The notes: generated from the letters alone by a model not told the origin. Counted from the stretch's first letter, positions 22,960 to 34,906 are shown. The stretch is DNA of 64,000 bases from Ochotona curzoniae (GCF_017591425.1 NW_024466459.1:2294001-2358000), one strand, 5' to 3'. Numbers and translations are program-made.

Positions 22960-23530
22960 TGACTGGTTCCCAGGAGCCGTCACTTTCCTGTTGGGTCCCC
23001 CAGTACCAACCACACCGTAAGCAGCCACTCAGCTATTTTCTGCCTCTTTGGTTTTCTGTTCCAGACACTTGTAAGAAATGGCATCAGTGGAGATGTGGCC
23101 AGTCGTGTCTGGCTTCTTTCAGCGAGCATAATACATTCAGGGTTCACTCCCACGGCAGCACACACCTGTGCTTCCACTCCTTACAGAGTGACAGTCCATC
23201 GTTTGGATGTTCTAGTATTCCATTGTCTGGCATTTATCAGTAGGGGGACATTTGTTGTTGTTTTCTAGCCACGGCGAAGAGTAACGACGTGGATATTCTT
23301 CCACATCTTTTTGTGTGGACATCTGTTTTCATTTGCTACCTAATGCGGACTTCCGGGATATACAGAAACTCTATGTTAGATCTTTCTGAGCGACTCCATC
23401 GGGCTAAACCCTTCCGAAGACATTGTGCCATTGTGGGTTCTACCAGCAGCAAGGAGAGTTCTGAGTTCCCCACATCCTCACCCACATTTGGTGCAGCTGA
23501 GCTGTTTCTTAACCCCGGGACGTTCTGGCC
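22960..23530 (-). repeat. L1 ORF2 3' region relic, antisense
   Basis: GTGTCTGGCTTCTTTCAGCGAGCATAAT, TTTTTGTGTGGACATCTGTTTTCATTTGC, CAGAAACTCTATGTTAGATC and CCACATCCTCACCCACA follow the well-known antisense order of mammalian L1 3' sequences. Old copy. Confidence 0.8.
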
Positions 23531-23694
23531 TAGTCTTGGAGCAAGAGGACTGAAGATAAACACAGTCAAGGCTTCCCCTGTGCAGGTGGGGCAAGCCTGA
23601 CCCAACCCAGAGGTCTCCAGCACAACACGATTTCTACTGTGCTTCCTGTCAACAGTACCTGATACACAGGAATGCATCTGTGAACCGACTGTCA

Positions 23695-23815
23695 CACAAT
23701 CCCGTCAGCATCCTGCACCCAGATGCTCATTTTGTAGGCAGAGAGACAGAGGCACACAGAGCTCTGGTAGTCACATCACAAGTACACACACACACCGGGG
23801 AGCTGGTCATGAAAG
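23695..23815 (-). repeat. MIR fragment, antisense
   Basis: CTCATTTTGTAGGCAGAGAGACAGAGGCACACAGAG and GTAGTCACATCACA resemble antisense MIR (CATTTTACAGATGAGGAAACTGAGGCACAGAG ... GGTCACACAG). Confidence 0.5.
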
Positions 23816-24009
23816 TCACACTTGCGCCTCCACTCTTAGGTTATCAGGACAGCAGATCAGTGTCCACATGGGGCAGGGATGAATGCTCACCTCATGGTGA
23901 CAGTGGGTGGGGCTGCTGTTGTGGCACCGTATGTTCAGCTGCTGCCTGCAACACCGACACACCCTATTGCACACTAATTTCACACCTGGCTTCTCTGCTT
24001 CCTACCCAG

Positions 24010-24135
24010 CTCCCTGTTATTTCGGGGAAAAGCAGTGGAAAATGGTTCAAGTGCTTGAACCTCTCTCACCCAGTTGGGAGACCCAGATGAAGTATCCGGC
24101 TCCTAGCTTTGCCTTGGCCTAGTAGATGGAAATTC
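24010..24135 (+). repeat. Old C-SINE 3' half, sense
   Basis: CCAGCTCCCTGTTATTTCGGGG, GTTGGGAGACCCAGATGAAG and CCTAGTAGATGGAAATTC follow the 3' half of a SINE, directly before the younger copy at 24148. Confidence 0.65.
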
Positions 24136-24147
24136 TTTCTCTGGATG

Positions 24148-24444
24148 CAGCACGATGACCCAGTGGCTAAATCCTTGCTTTGCATCTGCCGGGATCACAT
24201 ATGAGCACTGGTTCGTGCCCTGGCTGCTCCACTTTCCATCCAGCTCTCTGCTTACAGCCTGGGAAAACAGTCAGGGACAGCCCAAAGCCTTGGGATCTTG
24301 CACCAGTGTGGGAGACCTGGAAGAGGCTCCTGGCTCTTGGCTTTGGAATGGCTCAGCTCTGGCCATTGTGGTCACTTGGGAAGTGAATAATCAAACAGAT
24401 GATCTTTGTCTCTGTATATCTGCCTCTCCAATAAAAATAAAACT
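24148..24444 (+). mobile_element. C-SINE, sense
   Basis: GATGACCCAGTGGCTAAATCC start, CCGGGATCACATATGAGCAC, GGGAGACCTGGAAGAGGCTCC and a CTCCAATAAAAATAAAA tail. Joined directly to an L1 3' end. Confidence 0.88.
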
Positions 24445-24680
24445 GTTGGACATATCCAGACAACGGGATGCTGGACCGTCTGGCACTGTCTGTACCAGCA
24501 ACGTCGGGGCACATTTAAATAACAGACTGATGGAACTATAACTCCTAATGAAGGACTATACTATTGTAACACTATGGGGAAAATCAGTTGGGGGGGTTGG
24601 GAATTGTGGGGGAATCCCCGAATCTATAGAATTGTATCATAAAATTCAAAAATTAAAAATAAATCAATCTTTTAAAAAAT
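24445..24680 (+). repeat. Truncated L1 3' end, sense
   Basis: ATCCAGACAACGGGATGCTG, GAAGGACTATACTATTGTAAC, a G-rich tract and TAGAATTGTATCATAAAATTC precede an A-rich tail. It shares the ACTATTGTAACACTATGGGG word with the L1 end at 15400. Confidence 0.75.
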
Positions 24681-25344
24681 ATCTCTCTTTGTCACTCTTA
24701 AAAAAATACAGATTAAATGTCTCTAAAGAGCAGGTGGCAGTAGCTAAAGCCCAGGCCTGCTTTCTCAGTGCGTGCTGTGGTACCAATGGCAGAGAACACA
24801 TACACGCATGCGCTTGCCAAAGACAGATGTGTCCCATTTCAAACAAACCCCAGCCAGGAGCAACACAAACGATATCCTAGAGGAAATAATGATTTCTTTC
24901 AGAAATTTACAACGATATTCCTTCAAATGCTGACATATCCGAGGGCCTTTAAAGTACAGTAATTTTCCAAAATGGCATTTAACTGTGACAGCTTAGGTTA
25001 ATTCTGACTAGGGAAATGTTTTGAAAACCCTGTCCAGAAGTTGAGGGAAAGAATCAATTCTCAGGTGTGAAAAAAATGTTAGTTACAAATGAACAATGCT
25101 TTCACCACAGTGCCAGTCCTCTAAGAAACTTAAAGATACATCCAAAGCCAGCAGCATTCGTTTCACTAAGTTAATGTGGTGGCCTCTAAGGCCAGGACAT
25201 CAAACAGGATGATTCGGGAAAAAACAATGTAGACCAATAAACGCACACAAAAAAACAGCAGGGAGAATCCAATTCTCCTCAGAAACAGGAGAGATATTTT
25301 TTATAAGGATTGGAGTTTTACAACAAGCATCTACGTTTTAAGAA

Positions 25345-26012
25345 GACTCATTCTTTGTTTGGATGTCGGAGTTTACAGGGAGAGGAGGAGAGAGGCAGGA
25401 CAGGAGATGGAGAGAGAGACTGATTGATTTTCCACTCACTGGTTCACTCACCAAGCGGCTGCCATGGCCTGTGTTGGGCCAGGATGAAGCCAGAAGCCTG
25501 GGATTCCATCAGGGTGTCCCATGTGAGTGAGAGGGGCCCAAGCAGTTGGACCATCTTTGAAGATTAATTTATTTTTATTGTAAAGCCAGATATACAGAGA
25601 GGAAGAGAGACAGAGAAGAAGATCTTCTGTCCGATGATTCATTCCCCAAGTGACTGCAGTGGCCGAGTTGAGCTGATCTGAAGCCATGAGTCAAGAACTT
25701 CCTTCAGGTCTTCCATTTAGGTGCTGGGTCCCAAGTCTTTGGGCCATCCTGGACTGCTAGGCCACAAGCAGAGAGTTGGATGGGAAGCGGGGCCGCCCGG
25801 GATTAGAGCTGGCATCTGTATGGTATTCCAGCACATTTAAGGCGAGGACTTTAGCCACTAGGCCACCGCGCTGGGCCCATCTTTGGCCTTTTCCCTAGGA
25901 GTACTAGCAGGGAGCTGGATTCAAAGTGGAGCAGCCAGGACTTGAACTGGCCTTCAGGGAACATACCAGTGTCTCTGGTGAGAACTTCACTACCTGTACC
26001 CCAACACCAGCC
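25345..26012 (-). repeat. Older C-SINE, antisense, split by a younger SINE
   Basis: The first part is 25345-25559 (AGAGAGACTGATTGATTTTCC, CACTGGTTCACTCACCAAGC). The second is 25886-26012 (TAGCAGGGAGCTGGATTCAAAG, then CCCCAACACCAGCCCC). The younger element lies between. Confidence 0.88.
25560..25876 (-). mobile_element. Younger C-SINE nested in an older SINE
   Basis: Antisense copy from AGATTAATTTATTTTTATTG to CCACCGCGCTGGGC. Flanked by a perfect 9-bp target duplication CCATCTTTG (25551-25559 and 25877-25885). Confidence 0.92.
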
Positions 26013-26699
26013 CCCAAACATCTCATCTACTATTTCAGTAAGCAGAAATATTCTGTAAAAAAGAAAAGGTAAATGAATACTTCCTCCAACCCCAACCTAT
26101 AGTACCTCTAAAAGATATCACAAGATTTTTCACCAAATTGTTACAATTTTGGTCCATTCAAACCTAAAAAAGGTATAGACTGAAAATACCATCAAACAGA
26201 TGGGCAAGTTGCAAGTCTGATGAGTTTGGGCTCTGCCATTTCGTGTGTTCCCTTTCTCACCTGCCATAGTCCTTTGAGAAGTTCAAGGAAAATGGAATTG
26301 AACAAACTTTGGAAGCTCCTCCCATACTTCACACAGATTCACTTTCACACCTGGGTAGGTGACACAGATCAGTAATATTCGAGTCACTTTCCAGGAGCAT
26401 CTGAGCTCTTTCTTGAAATCAAACATTACGGAGAGACATCACGGCCCCCGAGGCACGTCCATGGCATGTCCGATTAAGAGAAGGACACCACTCACGAAGT
26501 CCTCTCAGCCCAATACCGCAGTGCTTTATGCCCTGTTGCCAGCCCAGCGCTTCCCATGCTGGAGATCAGCTCTTCAGCAGAAGGCTTAAAATCAAAAAAG
26601 TCTCCCAGAAGAGTGGAAAAGCTGGGTTGGGGCTGAGAAGTCTATACAGGCTCTTCAACCATCATTTTCTTTTAGCTTTTATCTGAAACATAATTAGTC

Positions 26700-26990
26700 C
26701 TCCCTCGCCATCTTGTTCTGATACAGCCGGCAACGCACCCTCTGCCATCAGTGAAAGTGAAACTCCATATGGACTTGACCTTCCTCCTAATGGAGCTCTC
26801 CGGAGGATGGCACCGACCTTCTGGCACTAGATTTCTCATTATCGCATCACATGTACTCCTTTAATAGGATACATTGGCGATGAGATCCTAAGGGAAAATT
26901 GGATTTGCCAGTGTTTCCATCTTTCATCAACAAAAGTCTCACAGCCAGAACGTTCTACAGTGCTGGTGAGACCAGGCACGGAGTTTAGAG
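26700..26990. promoter_or_regulatory. Candidate regulatory block with ISRE/IRF and YY1 words
   Basis: GAAAGTGAAACT at 26753-26764 is a perfect ISRE (GAAANNGAAACT). GCCATCTTG at 26707-26715 is a YY1 consensus word. The block lies in a 1.1-kb stretch (26013-27170) without recognised repeats. A regulatory role is inference. Confidence 0.3.
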
Positions 26991-27174
26991 TTTGTTATTT
27001 CGGAACATTGAGGGTTGGAGACACTTACAAAGTGACAGAGAACAATATGTATTGCTTGTATAACGGAGACGGGGTGTTGAACCTTGCCACTCAGTGGGGA
27101 GACAGCTAGATCCGAGAGTCCCTTTCAACTGCTGCTTCGCCAGGCAAAAAAAAAATCTAATCAATTAGTTTTCA

Positions 27175-27455
27175 TTTTGTTAAAAAAGCAAGCAGACAGA
27201 CAGAGAGAGGAAGAGTTCACACTCCTCAGACACCCACACAGCCAGAGCTGGGCAAAGCCAAAGTCAGGGACCCCAAACTCCATCTACAGTCTCCTGCATG
27301 GGTGGCAGAAACCCGAGCCTTTGAGTGTCACCTGCCACCTCCCAGGATATGTGCTCTCAGAAAACTAGACATGGAAGCAGACTCAGGAGTTGAACCTGAA
27401 TGCAGGTGTCCCTAGGAAGTGAACTGGAACCAGATACTCCAATACAGAGCGCACA
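27175..27455 (-). repeat. Old C-SINE, antisense
   Basis: GACAGACAGAGAGAGGAAGAG, CTCCTGCATGGGTGGCAGAAACC, CACCTGCCACCTCCCAGG and GAATGCAGGTGTCCC follow antisense SINE order. Confidence 0.75.
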
Positions 27456-27479
27456 CATACACACATACACACACCAGCA

Positions 27480-29140
27480 GCTTAGCCCTGGTGCCAAATG
27501 GCCACCCCCATTGGGATGTTTTTATTCTTCCTTCTTAAGAGAAACTTTGTCTCACAATCAGAAGGCCAAACACAGACTTCTTTTTTGTGCGCATAGGACA
27601 TCCTCACTGCAATGTCAAGTCCACGTACCCCACTTGGCCTGAGCATCTTGCTTACCATGCAGGCAAAGAGGGAAGAAAAATCATGGTTTATTGTTTTGGC
27701 TTTTGAAGGCCCCAGATGACTCTAGAGTGGGTAGCTGGGGGAAGGAAAAAAAAAGTGCAATGAAGATAGTTCCAGAAAAGGGAGATGAGGAACTCCAGCG
27801 CAGAAAATAGAGGAGGAATTTTAAAGAGCAGCTGAGGGAAAAAGAGAATTGCATGTGCATCAAGAGGTGAGGATGAATCACAGAGTGGCTTCTGAAGCTA
27901 CACTGCATGGGAGGAGGACATGGCCCAGCAGCATGGTGGGCTCTGAGAGGGAAGTGGAGGAGGGTGAGAGGAAGCTGCACCCCAGCCCACAGCCTCTCCG
28001 CTTCCCCCAGCCTGCACCTCCACTGGGGCTCCTGTTCATTCATTAGTTCACTCATTGATGGAGTCTTCTGCCTTGCTGAGCAATAGCAACTCGCTGGAGA
28101 GGAAAAGCTGGGAGGGAAGGGGAGGGAGCCAAAGGTGTGAATGAGCCCATGTGTTCTGAGTAGGGGGATGGTCGGCTCCTGGAGAGGAATGAGATTCAGG
28201 CTCAGAGGATCTTGGCTGGGCTTGTCCAGGCAGAAATCAGCAGGGGATGCTCTAGAAATTCTGTTGGCTACACACAGGAGAGGCGAGGCTAGAATTTAAA
28301 GGGATAGGCTAGAATTTAAAGAGATAGGCAAATGTCAATCACAGAGAGGGGAAGGGACTCCTCAAACAGGGGCAGGTAGATGATTGGAACCGGTCAGATG
28401 GCAAGTGTTTCTGGTTCACAATCCCTCTGAACCAAATGGGTCAATTCCTGACTTGGAAAAAAAAATGCCCACAACATCAATGTTAAAAGCTGGCTACATC
28501 CTTGTAGCAACACTCGAGTGGGTAGCAGAGTGTGGCAGTGATAAGAACGTCAGAGTGGGCAGGTGTATTTCTTTTTGTAGAATGAAACCTGCCCCACCCC
28601 AGAGCCTCATGCTGGTTGAATCTTCTGAGGTCACCCCCTGAGAACCCCTAGACCCACTCCTCACCTCAGCAAAATGCAAAAGTCACACGCCTTTCAGGAC
28701 TGTCAGGTGGAAAAGATTCCACAAGGAGATTTTGCTAATAGAATTTTCTCCAGAGCATCCCCTTAAAAACATAATCTTTTTTCTGGGATGATTGCCCTCT
28801 AGAATGTCACTCTGAGTGGTGTTCGGGGAAAAAAAAAAAGCCTAATAGTTTTTTTTTTTTTTAAATCTCTTTGTGGCAGAGCATCATGGATTAATTTTCT
28901 CTGAAATACAAAGCAGAGCTCAAGAACAGTGAGAACGCACGTGGAAATGGGATGACCAGAGCTGGCATAGCCAGCCCTCCCCAGTTGCTGTTGGTCAGGT
29001 TCTGATGGGTTGGGTGGTTGAGCTGGGGAGACGTGTCCTAACCCACATCTGGAATAAGCCGCTTTGCAATGGGCTCACTCATCCAACAGGTACCTTTTCT
29101 TCTTTTTCTTCTCGCTCTCCCTCTTTTTCTCTTTTTCATT
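27480..29140. other. Intronic DNA without recognised gene
   Basis: Mostly unique sequence. It holds a local 20-bp tandem duplication (28286-28325) and short A and T runs near 28830-28862. No supported exon. Confidence 0.45.
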
Positions 29141-29144
29141 TTCT

Positions 29145-29415
29145 TTATCTAAGAGCTGGAGGGAGTGCTTATCTCCTGATTCACTCCCCAGTGATGTGGT
29201 GGTAGTGGAGCTGGGATCACAATTCAGGTCTCCCAGCAGGCTATCTGCTGGCACCGAGTGGAACAGAGACCTGAACTCAGGTATTCCTCAAACCATCACT
29301 CTCTGCCTCCCATGGTCTAGCAAGAGCAGGAAGCTGGGACTGGGAACAGGGCTGTGTACCAAACCCAGGCACTCCCATGTAAACTGCGTACGCCTTAACT
29401 GCTAAGACCCAATGT
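29145..29415 (-). repeat. Old C-SINE, antisense
   Basis: CTCCTGATTCACTCCCCAGTG, GGTCTCCCAGCAGGCTATC, CTGAACTCAGGTATTCCTC and CGCCTTAACTGCTAAGACCC follow antisense SINE order. A pyrimidine-rich microsatellite-like tract (TTTTCTTCTTTTTC) precedes it. Confidence 0.75.
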
Positions 29416-29959
29416 ATACCGCCTCCTGCTCTGTCCCTGTTCATTTTCTTACTGCATGCAAGTCTGAAGGCATGAACTTGCTGCCTTGGCTATTCAGTTG
29501 AACAGAGTTGATTCTCCTTGGAAAGCAACTTTAAAACAAATAATCAAAATATTTCCATTGCACTTGGGCCATTTTTCAAAAAACTGGCATATGAGTGATG
29601 GCAATGTTCAGGCACTATATTAGTCCACTGGAATTGAACAGAAATTAACATTTACGTGAGCAGAACTGATCCTCTGGCACACAGAATAGCTTTGACCCTA
29701 AGAGAAACTTCTGGAATTCCCCTAAGTTTTAAATGACTGGTCCTGGAAAACCCAAGGTCCCATGGACAAATGCATGTGGGGAAGTGTTGCAATCTGCAGC
29801 TTCCTTTGGAGACCAACAATGTGCATTAGAGTAGCAAGAGCTTTGAGAAATGCTGCAGTAAGGCCATCTTCCAACTCTAGATGCCCTCAATAATAACAAT
29901 TACAAAATGGTTTGAGATGGCTTCCATTTAGATTCTCTGGAACTCTGAAGACTTCATTT

Positions 29960-30298
29960 TTTTTTTTTAAGATTTATTTACTTGGAAATTAGAGTTTACA
30001 GACAGAGAAGGAGAGTCGGATAGAGAAGGAGAGCAGAGGGATAAAGGGGGAGAGGGAGGGAGGCAGGGAAGAAGAGAGAGAAAGAGGCGGTGGCGGGGGT
30101 GGGGTAGAGATAGCAAGCAAACGAGTGAGCCAGAAGCTTTGAGCTTTGTCTGAGTCTCCCAAAGACTTGGGTCATCTTCTGTTGACTTCCCAGGTGTATG
30201 AGTAAGGAGCTGGAATGGAAGTAGAGCTGTCAGGACATGCACTGGCACCTGTATAGGGATTGCCATGTTGTAGGTGTCATAATACTGCCACGCCTCAG
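29960..30298 (-). repeat. C-SINE, antisense, with purine-rich expansion
   Basis: TTTTTTTAAGATTTATTTACTTGG start and an expanded GAGAGGGAGGGAGG tract (30045-30090). Then CAGGTGTATGAGTAAGGAGC and CATAATACTGCCACGCC at the 5' end. Confidence 0.8.
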
Positions 30299-30299
30299 A

Positions 30300-31195
30300 G
30301 ACACTTGAACTTGGGCATTATAACTATTCCTGACACAAGTGCCACACCATGACCCACGCTTCAGGCCTGTGTCCAGTTGCTGGCTTGCTTATCAGTGCTC
30401 CCCTTCTATCTGGCCCAACCTGGAAAACTGTTTCTTTGGTCTGGTTCACGGCGACCCCTCTAAAGAAGGGATGTGTCCCCTTGTCCCCTCAAAATCACAT
30501 ACTACATTGGTTATGTAGGGTTAATTGTGATGTGAAGACAAAGGCCATTTCCTAACCAGCTAACCCTTGTCTCTATCATCCTGAAGAAAGCATGCTTTGG
30601 GGCCTTTGCCCTCTTATCTACACAGTTGAGATGGTTCTCTAAAAGCCTTCCTAACAAAACCAGTCCTGCTATTCTGTCCCTCATCTCCTAAGTCAGTCAC
30701 TCACTGCTTTCTGCTCCCCTTGGGCCGGGACTGAGAACAAGGTGGGAAGAATGCAGAAGGAGAGAGGTGTGGATGTCATCAGTCTACACACAGCACCCAC
30801 CAGCTCCTTGGGTTATGGGGCTGGGGGGCAGACCGTGCCCCTCCAAGACCTTGGCCTGCTCTTGCCTTTCCTGGGAAGATGACCCCAAATTCTCTGGGGT
30901 GACTTACAGCAGATTTCCTCTTTTCTGGCTCATCTGAACCAATCTGAGCAATACCCCCTTTTCACGCCAGCCTGTACAGTTTAAGCTTTTAATCAAACTT
31001 ATTTCACTCCCCCTGGGCTGTCACGAGCTCATCTGACCTCTCCTGAATGATCAACATGCTGAAGGACAGTACTCTGTCTCCTACAAGTTTTCTCCCTGCA
31101 GGATGGCTCGTCGTCATTCTAACCAGTGGAAAACAGCACCCCAGCTGCCACTGTGTGAACAGATGCATACTTGTATTAAAAGATGTTTTGGAATA
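30300..31195. other. Intronic DNA without recognised gene
   Basis: Unique-looking, moderate GC. No splice-bounded coding block is seen. Confidence 0.45.
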
Positions 31196-31199
31196 CGTG

Positions 31200-31478
31200 T
31201 TACAGTGCAGTGGGTTAAATAGATGGTTCAAACCCAGGCTGCTCTGCTCTTCTGGGCCAGCTTCCTGCTAATGCTCCTGGCAGGGTGGCAAACAATGGCC
31301 CACATCCTGCCCACCACATGGGGGACCCTGATGCAGTTCCTGGTTCCTGATTTCAGCCTGGCCGCGCCCTAACTGCTGTGGGCACTGGGGAAGTGAGCCT
31401 GTGGATAAAGAGCTCCTTCTCTTTTGTTTTACTCTGTCACTCAGCCTTCCAAATAAATAAATAAATAGATCTTTTAAA
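31200..31478 (+). repeat. C-SINE, sense
   Basis: GTGCAGTGGGTTAAATAGATGG, TTCAAACCCAGGCTGCTC and the tail CCAAATAAATAAATAAATAGATC. Confidence 0.85.
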
Positions 31479-31487
31479 AACAAAGAT

Positions 31488-31704
31488 GATGCAGCTCCCT
31501 GCTAATGTTCTTGGGAAAGCAGCAGAGGATAGCCAAATGCTTTGGGCTCCTGCAGCCAGGTGGGAGAGCTAGATGAAGCTCCTGGAACTGGCTTCGGCCT
31601 AGCCCAGCCCTAGCTGGTGTGTCATCTGAGGAGTGAACCAGTGGGTAGAAGATGTCTTTCTCTTTAGCTCTGTAACTATCTTTCAAATCAATGAAACTTA
31701 AAAA
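31488..31704 (+). repeat. C-SINE lacking its 5' end, sense
   Basis: CAGCTCCCTGCTAATGTTCTTGGGAAAGCAGCAG to AGTGAACCAGTGGGTAGAAG and TTTCAAATCAATGAAACTT. It lies directly after another sense SINE, in tandem. Confidence 0.8.
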
Positions 31705-31709
31705 GGGAA

Positions 31710-32930
31710 GATGCTGTGATGAGGAGGCATGGTCACAGCAGCAAAAACCCAGTGTAGCTGTGTATTCTAGGTTGCTTCTCAATGTGTCATGGCTTGTGTT
31801 TCAAATCCAACAAACGCAAAGAAAATCCATCCTCCCTCTTCACTATTGAGACTAAATTGCTTCTACCCAGTTATGTTCATCTTCATGCAGAGACTTTTTT
31901 TTTTTCAATTCTAGAGAAGCACAAGCAACTACTCTGGAAGCATCTGCCTGTGACTTGACAAATGTGTGAAGGACCTGCCAGCGTGAAGGACTGGTTCATG
32001 GGTCTGTCCCCTGAGAACCATTCTGGAGCTATTCTTTGTTCACTGTATAATTAAGATTGTTTTCCCATAACCATGCTAAAGATATTTTTCCACTTCCTGG
32101 GCAAATGGCCTTTCCACAGAACCACACGCACACACACACACATACTCGCGGTGATGGCAAAATTCTGCTATCTCTATCAGTGAATACTGTTGGAGCACCA
32201 GGTGACCCTGAATACAAAGTCGTCCTCCCTGGATATTGTCACCAGTGAGGGCCGCATGGGGTCTCAGGCACAAGACCCAGGGAATCCCAAGATGTGTTGC
32301 AGCCACTCTGGGCTAAACCCTCTGTGAGGAGACACGGTGACAGAATGTTCACGGTCCCCAGGCAGGGATCTTAGCTGGGTGTCTGGCATTAGGAGAGGTT
32401 TGCTTTGGGAACGCAGGAAATATGGAGCTTGGGAAAGACATCAGAAAGAGGTATTTAGGATGAAAGCATCGAGTGACACAGGGCTCAATGAGAAGCACAA
32501 AAACCATGAAAAAAATATGAGAGCCAAGGCAACTAGCTCTCCTAGGTCCTGGGGCAGCCCCATGGTTAGTCAAGGGGAGGCTCATGGGCCCAGACCGCCA
32601 GGGGCAGGGAGTGTGAGTACACAGCTGAGATCAGGCTAGAAGGCACATGAGAGAGCACACTGCATGCCACAGAAGGATACACCTGAAGCCAGAAAGACAG
32701 AAAGAGAGAGAGAGAAAACACCAGAACCCTGACACCACAGACAGTGAAAGAAAAGCTGTCCTCTGTCTGGAACAATAAATACAATTGAAGCAGCCAATCA
32801 CAGTGTGGCTTCCCTACAGAGACTGAAAGGCAGGCCTTGAACTGACACTCAAAGCACAAGTGGCCCTCCATGTCCTGCCAGCCAGGACCCAAGCTCGATC
32901 CTTGCCTCCTGGCCAACAGGGTGGACTCTG
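31710..32930. other. Intronic DNA without recognised gene
   Basis: Contains a short (CA)n at 32125-32142 and otherwise unique-looking text; no supported exon. Confidence 0.45.
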
Positions 32931-32931
32931 C

Positions 32932-33230
32932 CTGCTATGGATTGAACTGGATTCCCCCAAAATTCAGGGGAACCTGTCAGCAGTCCTACTGTGATGGTAT
33001 TTGCATATGAGGCCTCTGGGAGGTGCTCCTGGTTACGTGACTCCAGAAAGGGCAGGGTCCACAAGACAAGATCAGCTCCCCATGAGAGTCTCAAAGACCA
33101 GTTCCGCCAAATTCCACCCTGCCTCTGAATGGTTGCCAGGTCAAACACAAGACAATAACCTTTTACCAAAGCCACATCCCATGCAATATTTGGGATATAC
33201 TGACACTTCTGCCATGGGATGGAGGTACTC
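32932..33230 (+). repeat. ERVL-MaLR LTR fragment, sense
   Basis: TGCTATGGATTGAACTGGATTC CCCCAAAATTC, GTGATGGTATTTGC and GGCCTCTGGGAGGTG match the 5' part of MST/MLT1-type LTRs. The right part is decayed. Confidence 0.75.
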
Positions 33231-33779
33231 CCCCTGCCCCCAGCCCACCTGACATTGAAAGAATCATGAATCTTAAATGTACTTCAGATGCCCAAGGTTC
33301 TGGACAGCACAGTTGAGCAAAGGAGCACACATACAACATCTGTTGCTTTCTCTTGTGCTCTGGGCGGAACTGAACGGGAGCTGCCAGCTCTGCACAAGAC
33401 TACCAAGTCCAAAGTCAAAATCCTAAACAAGCTTGCCAATTAGTGTGTCCCATCTTCCTGCCAAATTTGTGAGTTGAGCCATGGGAGAGTCAAAGATTGC
33501 CCCGTCTGCCAGCTGTACCTGCCTGAGCCCCAACTGGATCCTGCTCTTGGGGACCATGTCTGCATTCATGAAACTCAAGGACCCAGTCTGAAGGCCAAGG
33601 GCCACTTCCTCCCCTATCGCAATTGCTCATCTGTCTGGATTCCCAAGAGCCATGCATTTGGTCCTCTGCTTTGAGCTTCTGCTCCCAACTCAGCAGACAG
33701 GGCTGGTGCCAGTCTGTCCCCTAAATAGAGTCCCCACTGCCTGCCTAAAGAAAAAATGCAGACTTGCTGGTGACTTTCA

Positions 33780-33905
33780 GGCCTGTATATTGAGTGTTCA
33801 GCTCTTCCCCACTGGATCATGACCCTGAGGGCAGTGATAACTGCTCAGCAGTGTCATCTAACATGATGTTTTGCATCTCAGAGGCATTTAATCAATGACT
33901 GTTGG
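33780..33905 (+). repeat. L2 3'-end relic
   Basis: GACCCTGAGGGCAGTGATAAC and CATCTCAGAGGCATTTAATCAATGACTGTTG resemble the L2 end (GGGCAGGGAC ... GGCGCTCAATAAATGTTTGTTG). Confidence 0.55.
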
Positions 33906-34097
33906 CCTCATAGGGAAAGACAGTAATTCAGCGGACTGGACCCAAAAGAGGCCAAGTAATACTCTGAGTCAAATAGGGGAGCTGGACAGGAGCCTGTGCA
34001 ATTGTAATGGCATTTCTCTTTATGTTTTGTCCCCAAAGGTAAGTCATTTGTATCCCTGTGAAAGTCTGACTGGCATGATTAGAATTGTGCGGCTCTT

Positions 34098-34428
34098 GGG
34101 CCCGGTGGCGTGGCCTAGCGGCTAAAGTCCTTGCCTTGAACGTGCTGGGATCCCATATGGGCTCCATTTCTAATCCCGGCAGCTCCACTTCCCATCCAGC
34201 TCCCTGCTTGTGGCCTGGGAAAGCAGTCGAGGCTTTGGGACCCTGCACCCACGTGGGGGACCTGGAGGAAGAGGTTCCTGGTTCCCAGCTTTGGTTCAGC
34301 GCAGCACCGGCCGTTGCAGCTCACTTGGGGAGTGAATCATCGGACGGAAGATCTTCCTCTCTGTCTCTCCTCCTCTCTGTATATCTGACTTTGTAATAAA
34401 AATAAATAAATCTTTAAAAAAAAAAAAA
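34098..34428 (+). mobile_element. Young full-length C-SINE, sense
   Basis: Best complete copy in the window. It starts GGGCCCGGTGGCGTGGCC with the tRNA A-box region, then TTCTAATCCCGGCAGCTCC (B box) and CTTGTGGCCTGGGAAAGCAG. It ends TAATAAAAATAAATAAATC with a 13-nt A tail. Flanked by a perfect 9-bp duplication AGAATTGTG (34081-34089 and 34429-34437). Used as the reference for the other copies. Confidence 0.96.
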
Positions 34429-34559
34429 AGAATTGTGGTGCAGAAGAGAAGGCATTAAGTCCTTCCATGCCCCAACAGAGGCTGGTCCAGGTGACTGAGG
34501 TGTCTGGGATGGAGGCTGGGGTGAAGGCTGGTCCCTGGAGGACTTAGAAGCGCTGAGAA

Positions 34560-34665
34560 TGATATATATATATATCATATATTTCTCTCCACATATGTAT
34601 ATGTCTATATATATCTAACACACACATATATATGTATATAGATAGAGAGAGAGAGAGAGATACTA
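34560..34665 (+). repeat. Complex AT/CA/GA low-complexity tract
   Basis: Runs of ATATAT, CACACATATATATG and GATAGAGAGAGAGAGAG merge into the antisense SINE that follows. Confidence 0.9.
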
Positions 34666-34906
34666 TCCTATGATTCAATTCCCCAGATGGCCGTAAAGTC
34701 AGGGCAAAGGTAGGAGCTGGCACCTGCACCCAGGTCTTCTACCTAGGTGGTAGGAACCCAAGCCCCTGGCCCATCCCCTTTCCCCTCCCTGGCATACTAG
34801 CAGGAAGCTGCATCTGAAGCAGAGGTAAGTCTTAATCCCAAGTATTCCAAGACGAGATGCAGGAGTTCCAAGTAGAGGCTTAACATTCCATGCCACAATG
34901 CCTACT
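34640..34906 (-). repeat. Old C-SINE, antisense
   Basis: CCTATGATTCAATTCCCCAGATGGCC, CCCAGGTCTTCTACCTAGGTGG and CATTCCATGCCACAATGCC. Confidence 0.8.

Noticed and set aside
23236..23252. CAGTAGGGGGACA as a CTCF core
   Set aside because: It is explained by antisense L1 sequence (CATCAGT-GATGGACATTT) and lacks key core positions.
34098..34200. tRNA-like A and B boxes
   Set aside because: They are the tRNA-derived head of a SINE. No cloverleaf acceptor stem closes, and the same block recurs in many copies.
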